DNA of 36,840 bases from Nitrospinota bacterium (GTDB lineage Bacteria > Nitrospinota_A > UBA7883 > JACRGQ01), in assembly GCA_016194375.1 (NCBI GenBank), contig JACQBU010000031.1, positions 1-36,840 on the forward strand, read 5' to 3'. The translations under genes were made by a program, and so were the position numbers. Shown here one piece after another: positions 31,182 through 36,840 of the stretch. Below the pieces are notes generated by a model that was not told the DNA's origin, did not search any database, and was given only the letters and a program-made list of their open reading frames with translations. The stretch's first letter is position 1. Each line of letters opens with the position of its first letter.

Positions 31182-33397
31182 GTAGGATAGAACCCGCGAC
31201 GATAAGGAGCCTTCCGACGCCACGGCTCCTGGAACTGCTCGGGGTGAATCAGGAGTTCGGCCTTTCCTCGGAGACAGCCAAGGCCAAGTTGTCCGAAATC
31301 GGGTGGAACGAGATTCCAGAAAAACGGAAAAACCCCTTTTGGTCGTTTCTCAAAAGATTTTGGGGCCCCTCCGCCTGGATGCTGGAGGCGATCGGGGCAA
31401 TCTCCCTTATTTTAAGGAAACCGGCCGATTTTTATCTGGCCTCGGGTTTGTTGTTGACCAACGCCCTGATAGGATTTTTTCAGGAAAGGCGCTCAAGCCA
31501 GGTCGTCAAAATGCTCCAATCCAAACTCCGTGTGCAAACGCGCGTCCTTCGAGACGGCAGTTGGGGGGACGTCCCGGCAAGGGAACTGGCGCCGGGGGAC
31601 GTCGTTCGGCTGAGAATGGGGGACTTGGTGCCGGCCGACCTTAGGATAATAAACGGCGACGTCCTGGTGGACCAATCCTCCCTCACCGGAGAAAGTCTGG
31701 AACAGCCCAAAACGGCGGGGGACGAGCTTTTTTCCTCCTCCATAGTGCGCCAGGGGGAGGTCCTCGGCGTCGTGACGTTCACCGGCCCCGCCACTTATTT
31801 CGGAAGGACGGTCGAACTCGTTCAGGGCTCGCAACCCAAACTGCACGTGGAAGAGGTCGTTTCCAAGATGGTCGGATGGCTTTTGGTCATCGTCGGTTCC
31901 GTGGTCGCGCTTCTTTTGGCGCTGGCCGCCTTTCGCGGGACCCCCATGGCGGACGTCCTCCCCCTTAGCCTGGTTCTTTTGATGGGCGCCGTGCCCGTGG
32001 CGTTGCCCGTGATGTTTACGGTGAGCACCGCGCTCGGCGCCCGCGATTTGGGGAAGAAGGGGGTATTGGTCACCAGATTGAGCGCGACGGAGGACGCGGC
32101 GACCATGCAGGTCTTGTTCGCGGACAAGACGGGCACCATGACCCTAAACCAACTCGTCGTGGCCGGGCTTTACCCGGAGGAGGGGACGAGCCCGGAGGAG
32201 CTTTTGCTTTGCGCCGCGCTCGCCTCCAACGAGTCGAATCGGGATTCCATCGACGCCGCCGTTTTGGCCGACGCCCGCCGGAAGAGTTTGTCCTTCGAGC
32301 GGTTTCGCCAGACAAGCTTCGTCCCTTTTTCCCCCCGGACGCGCAAAACCGAGGCGTGGGTAGAGGGGAGCGAAGGCTCGTTTAAGGCCGTCAAAGGCGC
32401 GCTCCAGGCCGTCGCCTCTGCCGCCAATCTCGGGGCCGACGACGTGCGACGGCTCGAGACGCGCGCGGACCTATTGGCGGAAAAAGGATGCCGCACTCTT
32501 GGCGTCGCCAGAATCGCCGGGGATAAGCCCTCGTTTCTTGGTTTGGTCGCCCTTTACGACCCCGACAAATACAAGGCCGCCAAGGCCCTGCAAGACGCCG
32601 GGGTGGTGGTCGGGATGACCGGCGACGGGGTCAACGACGCCCCCGCGCTCAACGCGGCCGAGGTCGGCATAGCGGTCAAGGGGGCGACCGACGCGGCCCG
32701 CGGCGCGGCAAGCGTGGTGTTAACGGACGCGGGTCTTTCGGAGATAGTGGACCTGGTGGAAAACGGGCGCTCGGTCTATCAAAGAATCCTCACGTGGATA
32801 ATCAACAAGGTGAGCCGCACCGTCCTCAAGACCGGCTTCGTGGGGCTGGCGTTTATTTTTACGGGCCACCTTCTAATCTCGGCGTCGGGAATGTTGGTGC
32901 TGGTTTTCATGACCGACTTCGTAAAGATTACGCTGGCCTCCGACCGCGTCAGGCCCTCCCGAACGCCGGACACGTGGGAGATACGCCCCCTCGTCGCCAT
33001 CGCCGTGGTTCTCGGGATGTTCATGGTTTTCGAGTCGCTGGGGATTCTCTGGGTCGGCTGGCGGTTCGCCGGCGTTCCCCTTGATTCCCGCGAGCTTCAC
33101 ACCTTTTCTTTTTTGATTCTGCTTTTCATGGCCATTTTCTCCATCCTTTGCATCCGGGAACGCGGTCCGTTTTGGAAGTCGCCGCCGAGCGTTCCCCTCG
33201 GGCTCGCCATGCTATTGGACGGCGCCGCGGGGTTGCTCATAGGTTGGAAAGGGGTCGGCGTTCTTCCGCCCCTTCGTCCTTCGGCCGCGGCGGTCGCGTT
33301 AGTCGGTTCACTGTCGCTATCGCTCGTTTTTAACGACCTGATAAAGCTGGCCCTTTTTAGGTTTGCGGGGACGGTCTCCCCCGACAAGGGGCGTTGA
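31178..33397 (+). CDS. P-type ATPase (P3A proton-pump-like) missing the TGD-loop segment
   Basis: A 739-residue ATPase. The actuator TGES is at residues 170-173, membrane helix 4 has MGAVPVALPVM (PVALP, typical of P3A H+-ATPases), the phosphorylation site DKTGTMT starts at D316, KGAL is in place of KGAP, and the hinge TGDGVNDAPA is at 481-490. Between LGLVALYDP (to about residue 462) and DKYKAAKALQ (from 463) the roughly 85 residues of the family that carry VKMVTGDQLAIA are missing, joined in frame. Without that TGD motif phosphate transfer may fail. The C-terminal membrane helices seem complete. The GTG start 31178 overlaps the Usp gene. If real, it is an inactive or divergent pump; if an assembly fault, it is an ordinary H+-ATPase. 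The ion is inferred only from the PVALP motif. Confidence 0.85.
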   Translation: MSRIEPATIRSLPTPRLLELLGVNQEFGLSSETAKAKLSEIGWNEIPEKRKNPFWSFLKRFWGPSAWMLEAIGAISLILRKPADFYLASGLLLTNALIGFFQERRSSQVVKMLQSKLRVQTRVLRDGSWGDVPARELAPGDVVRLRMGDLVPADLRIINGDVLVDQSSLTGESLEQPKTAGDELFSSSIVRQGEVLGVVTFTGPATYFGRTVELVQGSQPKLHVEEVVSKMVGWLLVIVGSVVALLLALAAFRGTPMADVLPLSLVLLMGAVPVALPVMFTVSTALGARDLGKKGVLVTRLSATEDAATMQVLFADKTGTMTLNQLVVAGLYPEEGTSPEELLLCAALASNESNRDSIDAAVLADARRKSLSFERFRQTSFVPFSPRTRKTEAWVEGSEGSFKAVKGALQAVASAANLGADDVRRLETRADLLAEKGCRTLGVARIAGDKPSFLGLVALYDPDKYKAAKALQDAGVVVGMTGDGVNDAPALNAAEVGIAVKGATDAARGAASVVLTDAGLSEIVDLVENGRSVYQRILTWIINKVSRTVLKTGFVGLAFIFTGHLLISASGMLVLVFMTDFVKITLASDRVRPSRTPDTWEIRPLVAIAVVLGMFMVFESLGILWVGWRFAGVPLDSRELHTFSFLILLFMAIFSILCIRERGPFWKSPPSVPLGLAMLLDGAAGLLIGWKGVGVLPPLRPSAAAVALVGSLSLSLVFNDLIKLALFRFAGTVSPDKGR

Positions 33398-33437
33398 CGG
33401 GGCTTATTTCCACCCCGCGAACGCTCCGGGGCGGCCG

Positions 33438-33464
33438 CGCCGTCATAGGGCGGCGTTTTATTTT
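33438..33464 (+). terminator. Weak terminator after the ATPase
   Basis: CGCCG (33438-33442) pairs with CGGCG (33451-33455) across an 8-nt loop, followed by TTTTATTTT. The stem is short. Confidence 0.4.
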
Positions 33465-33469
33465 CAACT

Positions 33470-33497
33470 TTGCCAAACGCCGCAGTGCTGATATCAT
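33470..33497 (+). promoter_or_regulatory. Promoter TTGCCA-16-TATCAT of the ABC-F gene
   Basis: TTGCCA (33470-33475), 16-nt spacer, TATCAT (33492-33497). The leader would be about 10 nt to ATG 33515 with no Shine-Dalgarno. Confidence 0.5.
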
Positions 33498-33514
33498 CAC
33501 CCGCTTACACACAA

Positions 33515-34858
33515 ATGATACAAATAAGCGGTTTGCGGAAAAGTTACGGCAGGCAGGTTCTTTACGAGGACCTTTCGCTCACGGTCGGGCCGCGCGAGCG
33601 GATAGGGTTCGTCGGGCGAAACGGCTCCGGCAAGTCCACCCTATTTAGGCTGATTCTGGGCGCGGAGCATCAGGACGAGGGGCAGATAGCGATACCCAAG
33701 GGATACCGTATAGGTTCGCTGGAACAGCACCTCAAGTTCTCCAAGCCGACCGTCCTCGAGGAGTGTTGCCAGGCGCTTTCGGAGGACGAGCAGTACGACC
33801 ACTACAAGGTGGAGAAGGTGCTATTCGGCCTAGGTTTTAACGACGAGGACATGGCGCGGAGCCCCCTGAGCTTCTCCGGCGGATACCAGATACGGATGAA
33901 CCTGGCGAAACTGCTGGTGCAAAGGCCGAACATGCTCCTGCTGGACGAGCCGACGAACTACCTCGACATAGTGAGCGTGCGCTGGCTCAAGCAGTTTTTG
34001 CGCTCGTTCCAGGGGGAGATAATCCTCATCACGCACGACAGGGGGTTCATGGACGAAGTCACCACCCACACGATGGGGCTCATGAGGCGCCAGTTGAAGA
34101 AGCTTGCGGGGGACACGGAGACGTTCTTCGAGACGATGTCCCACGAGGACGAGATACACGAAAAGACGCGCCTAAACCAGGAGAAGCGCATAAAGGAGAT
34201 GGAGGAGTTCGTGGCCCGCAACAAGGCGCGGGCAACCACCGCCTCGCGCGCCCAGTCGCGCCTTAAGCTGTTGGACGGCATGGAAAGGCTCGAGAAGCTC
34301 GACCACGAAAAGACCCTCGCCTTCCGCTTCAATTACGAGAACTGCCCCGGCAAGGTTGTCATGGAGGCGCGCGGGATTTCGTTCTCGTACGACGGGAGGG
34401 CGGAGAACGCGCTGTTCGGGGACTTGAGCTTCGCCATCGGCGCGAGGGACAGGATAGCCATCATAGGGAAGAACGGCAAGGGTAAGAGCACGCTACTAAA
34501 CGTCCTCGCCGGGGAGTTGAAGCCGACGGCCGGGGAGGTGGCCCACCATCCGTCCATGAAGAAGGGGCATTTCGGGCAGACCAACATCCAGCGGCTGGAC
34601 GAGCGGCTCAACGTGCTCGAGGAGCTTTCGCTTTCCAACGGAAACCTGAACAACCAGTCCCTCCGCACGCTGGCCGGCGCGATGATGTTCGAGGGGGACG
34701 CGGCGGAGAAAAAGGTGGGGGTGCTCTCCGGCGGCGAGCGTAGCCGCGTCCTTTTGGGCAAGATTCTGGCCAACCGCACCAACCTGCTCCTTCTAGACGA
34801 GCCGACCAACCACCTCGACATGGAGTCCATCGAGGCGCTAACCGAGCAGATGTACTAG
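33515..34858 (+). CDS. ABC-F family ATPase, main part up to an in-frame amber codon
   Basis: ABC-F proteins are soluble twin-ATPase factors that act on the ribosome. ABC1: GFVGRNGSGKST, LSFSGGYQIRMNLAKLL, LLLDEPTNYLD and the ILITHDR switch. The linker (KLAGDTETFFETMSHEDEIHEKTRLNQEKRIKEMEEFV) is coiled and charged. ABC2: AIIGKNGKGKST, GVLSGGERSRVLLGK, LLLDEPTNHLD. The frame stops at TAG 34856-34858, but the same frame continues with the conserved PGAVVIVTHSE (switch His) to 35065. The protein would lack the last 68 residues, including the ABC2 H-loop. TAG is a normal stop elsewhere here. ATG 33515 (MIQISGLRKSYG) was chosen over GTG/TTG-type starts upstream because it begins the conserved region. 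Confidence 0.88.
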   Translation: MIQISGLRKSYGRQVLYEDLSLTVGPRERIGFVGRNGSGKSTLFRLILGAEHQDEGQIAIPKGYRIGSLEQHLKFSKPTVLEECCQALSEDEQYDHYKVEKVLFGLGFNDEDMARSPLSFSGGYQIRMNLAKLLVQRPNMLLLDEPTNYLDIVSVRWLKQFLRSFQGEIILITHDRGFMDEVTTHTMGLMRRQLKKLAGDTETFFETMSHEDEIHEKTRLNQEKRIKEMEEFVARNKARATTASRAQSRLKLLDGMERLEKLDHEKTLAFRFNYENCPGKVVMEARGISFSYDGRAENALFGDLSFAIGARDRIAIIGKNGKGKSTLLNVLAGELKPTAGEVAHHPSMKKGHFGQTNIQRLDERLNVLEELSLSNGNLNNQSLRTLAGAMMFEGDAAEKKVGVLSGGERSRVLLGKILANRTNLLLLDEPTNHLDMESIEALTEQMY

Positions 34859-35065
34859 TACCCGGGGGCCGTCGTGATCGTCACCCACAGCGAGATGATA
34901 CTGCGCGACATCGCCACCAAGCTGATAGTGTTCAACGAGGGGGGCGCGAAACTGTTCCTCGGCTCTTACGACGACTTCCTTGAGAAGATAGGCTGGAGCG
35001 ACGAGCCGAGGCCCAAGCCAAAGTCCCCGCCCCCGGCAAAGTCCAAGGCCGGCAAGGCGAAATAA
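34859..35065 (+). pseudogene. 3' part of the ABC-F gene beyond the amber codon
   Basis: In frame with the upstream ABC-F gene, it encodes YPGAVVIVTHSEMILRDIATKLIVFNEGGAKLFLGSYDDFLEKIGW and a Lys/Pro-rich tail. It holds the ABC2 switch histidine and the typical C-terminal 'YDDFL' segment. Codon use stays coding-like, so the stop is recent, an error, or read through. Internal starts at GTG 34874 exist but would give no working ATPase alone. Confidence 0.8.
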
Positions 35066-35149
35066 TTCCGGCGATTCCCCCGACTTCTTCTCAGGTTTGT
35101 TTCGGGTGAAACGCGCCTAATCGCGGTAGTGGATCAGTTTGAAAAATAC

Positions 35150-35245
35150 AGAGATCGCCACGACCGCCAAGGGCGGTCTCGCGATGACAACTAATTGTCA
35201 TTGCGAGCGTAGCGAAGCAATCCGGGGGTTGCCAAGGTTCCCAAA
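35150..35245. repeat. Dispersed palindromic repeat (attgcgagc type)
   Basis: GAGATCGCCACGACC and GGTCTCGCGATGACA flank a GCCAAGGGC loop; then TTGTCATTGCGAGCG and GAAGCAATCC follow. This is the widespread 'gtcattgcgagcgaagcgaagcaatc' repeat of bacterial genomes. It is unlike families A and B. The rest of the gap 35066-35304 shows nothing else. Confidence 0.6.
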
Positions 35246-35304
35246 TTTCATACTGACCCGCCACACTAATTGCCTACGGTTGGATTTTGGCGGACGGCGG
35301 GTGG

Positions 35305-35310
35305 TATAAA
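35305..35310 (+). promoter_or_regulatory. Extended -10 (TGG-TATAAA) 6 nt before a start
   Basis: TATAAA preceded by TGG ends 6 nt before ATG 35317. No Shine-Dalgarno lies between. Same spacing as at 3002 and 4387. Confidence 0.45.
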
Positions 35311-35316
35311 CGCCGT

Positions 35317-35973
35317 ATGGACCATGATTTCTGGCTCAGGAGGTGGGAGGAAAACCTGATAGGCTTCCACCAGTCCGAGGTAAACGCGCACCTTAAGGAG
35401 CTTTGGGACAAGTTCGAGGTTCCCGGGGAATCCGTCGCGTTCGTTCCCATGTGCGGAAAAAGCCTCGACATGCTCTGGCTACGCTCGAGGGGTCTGCGCG
35501 TCATGGGGGTGGAGTTGAGCGAACTGGCGGTGGCTTCCTTCTTCGCCGGGAACGGTTTGAAGCCCGAGACGAGGGTCGAGGGTTCCTTTAAAATTTACAA
35601 GACGGAGGGGGTCGAGATTTTTTGCGGCGATTTCTTCAGTCTGGAGAAGGGGAGTCTCTCGTCGGTCCGGTTCGTTTACGACCGCGCCGCCCTCGTTGCC
35701 CTGCCGCCCGACATGCGCAAAAGATACGCCGACGACATGGCGGAAAAACTTCCCAAAAACGCCGTGATGGCCCTTCTGGCGTTGGAGTACGAGCAGGGGG
35801 AAATGGAAGGCCCGCCTTTCTCCGTTCCTGAAAAAGAGGTGGTCTCGCTTTTTTCGGAGAATTTTAAGATAGAAAAGCTTCGCGAGCGCGACGTCTCGGG
35901 GGCCGACATGGAAACGTTTAGGAAAAGGGGGTTGGGAAGTCTTCTGGAAAAAGTGTACAAATTGAAAAATTAG
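35317..35973 (+). CDS. Thiopurine S-methyltransferase-like enzyme (TPMT family)
   Basis: A 218-residue class I methyltransferase. The N-terminal MDHDFWLRRWEENLIGFHQSEVNAHL is the TPMT family signature. FVPMCGKSLDMLWLRSRGLRVMGVELSELAV is the SAM-binding region, and VRFVYDRAALVALPPDMRKRYA and a MALLALEYEQGEMEGPPFSV block follow. In bacteria such enzymes methylate selenium, tellurium or sulphur compounds; the actual substrate here is unknown. ATG 35317 was chosen over TTG 35287. It ends in TAG, and its last 4 nt overlap the convergent Memo gene (35970-35973). Confidence 0.85.
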   Translation: MDHDFWLRRWEENLIGFHQSEVNAHLKELWDKFEVPGESVAFVPMCGKSLDMLWLRSRGLRVMGVELSELAVASFFAGNGLKPETRVEGSFKIYKTEGVEIFCGDFFSLEKGSLSSVRFVYDRAALVALPPDMRKRYADDMAEKLPKNAVMALLALEYEQGEMEGPPFSVPEKEVVSLFSENFKIEKLRERDVSGADMETFRKRGLGSLLEKVYKLKN

Positions 35974-36785
35974 ACTATTAGAAACCCGCCGTACCCGACC
36001 ACGGAGTCCCTCTTGCCCTCTATGTCACCGGAGGTGGCGTAGCGGACCAGCCTCGCCCTGTCCGCCCCGTTTTTTTCGCAGGCGAGCATGGCAGAGGCCA
36101 CGGACGACCCGCCGCAGAGCGCCCCCTCGCGCTCGACCCTTTCCATGACCCCCTCGACGTCCATCCTTTCCATCGTCTCTATGGTGAGGCCGTCCAGCCT
36201 TCTGGCCACCGCGTCCGGCATGTAGTGGGTCATGTCCGTGCTGGCCACCACGAGCGCGCCGGTCTCCCGCGCCGCCACGGATACCGCCGAGGCGACGTCC
36301 GCGATCTTTTCCATGTCCTGCGTCCCCATGCAAATCGCCGTTATGGATACTTTGTGGTTTCTGACGAAGAGAAACGGGACTATGACCTCGAGGGAATGCT
36401 CCCACGCGTGGGCCTCCATGTCTGGCTCGATCGTCGCGGAGTTGTCCAATATGAGCGAAAAGGCCTCCTTGTCCACGGGCACGGAACCGAAGGGGAAAAG
36501 CCACTCGTCCGAATCGTCCAGCGCGACCGGGGCGCCCAACCCCCTGTGGTTGGGCCCTATTATTATCACCCTCTCGGGAACGGCTATGGAGCCGAAAACC
36601 GCGCCCGCCACGTGGCCGGAATAGTAATACCCCGCGTGGGGCGAGACGGCGCCCCTGACTTTTTCCGGCTTCCCCTCCCCGGGGGCGGCGAAGAGGTATT
36701 TGTGGACGTCGTTGAGCAGGGTGTCCCTGTCGGCTGAATAGAACACGCCGGCCACCGCCGGGGGACGAATCGTCTTTTTCCTCAT
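35970..36785 (-). CDS. AmmeMemoRadiSam system protein B (Memo family)
   Basis: A 271-residue Memo-fold protein. Conserved blocks: RPPAVAGVFYSAD, VSPHAGYYYSGHVAG (His-Ala-Gly), IIIGPNHRG, WLFPFGSVPVD, EAHAWEHSLEVIVPFL, VVASTDMTHY and CGGSSVASAMLAC near the C-terminus. Members bind metal (copper in human MEMO1) through His/Cys. In bacteria it is usually part of a set with an AMMECR1 domain and a radical-SAM protein, neither of which is in this window. Start ATG 36785, with a weak AGGTG-like RBS. It is convergent with the TPMT-like gene. The 55 nt to the window end show nothing. Confidence 0.88.
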   Translation of the reverse strand: MRKKTIRPPAVAGVFYSADRDTLLNDVHKYLFAAPGEGKPEKVRGAVSPHAGYYYSGHVAGAVFGSIAVPERVIIIGPNHRGLGAPVALDDSDEWLFPFGSVPVDKEAFSLILDNSATIEPDMEAHAWEHSLEVIVPFLFVRNHKVSITAICMGTQDMEKIADVASAVSVAARETGALVVASTDMTHYMPDAVARRLDGLTIETMERMDVEGVMERVEREGALCGGSSVASAMLACEKNGADRARLVRYATSGDIEGKRDSVVGYGGFLIV

Positions 36786-36840
36786 GACACACCTGTTTGG
36801 AGCAACAGCTCTCGATGTTATTTTAAACCCTTACGATGCG

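Noticed and set aside
34856-34858. Pyrrolysine or general TAG recoding
   Set aside because: Several genes here end at TAG at the expected length (ndk, sucC, the 22.9 kb TPR gene, the TPMT-like gene), so TAG is a normal stop.

Overview
The window comes from a GC-rich, Gram-negative-type bacterium. It encodes three or four lipobox lipoproteins, exported TPR and beta-propeller proteins, a c-type cytochrome, the MEP-pathway enzyme IspG and a ferredoxin-linked 2-oxoglutarate oxidoreductase. TAG is used as an ordinary stop by ndk, sucC, the 22 kb TPR gene and others. Gene content would fit a deltaproteobacterial, Nitrospirota or Nitrospinota-like uncultured lineage, but no marker here fixes the phylum and I hold that loosely.

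Layout. 0-9.3 kb is mostly housekeeping: a broken DEAD-box helicase, a small membrane ORF, a thioredoxin-fold protein, rsmI, a monoheme cytochrome, a methyltransferase/glycosyltransferase pair, a DUF6883/DUF4926-type pair and ispG-proS. 9.3-25 kb is an accessory zone of CBS, PHP, TPR, beta-propeller and lipoprotein genes, soaked in palindromic repeats. 25-30.3 kb is a leftward block sucC-sucD-korA-korB, then ndk. 30.4-36.8 kb holds a stress protein plus P-type ATPase operon, an ABC-F ATPase with an in-frame amber codon, a thiopurine-methyltransferase-like gene and a Memo-like gene.

The most interesting system is the repeat network. Nearly all units begin GGTAGG and end CCTACC, and they fall into two families. 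Family A is about 48 nt with two hairpins. Family B is about 97 nt with several hairpins built around a CAATCYTG core. Two REP-associated tyrosine transposase (RAYT) genes are present: one at 14.3 kb lies inside a family-A tandem array, the other at 19.8 kb inside family-B arrays. Hairpin arms differ between copies but stay complementary. Units have entered coding sequence in frame (beta-propeller gene; a third palindrome type in proS), sit in 5' leaders, nest in one another, and one 102-nt composite type brackets the beta-propeller gene in inverted orientation.

Three conserved genes carry lesions: the helicase lacks motif Ia and is frameshifted, the P-type ATPase lacks the TGD-loop segment, and the ABC-F gene has an amber codon. 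Several genes have a -10-like hexamer ending 5-7 nt before the start codon and no clear Shine-Dalgarno, which suggests leaderless transcripts.
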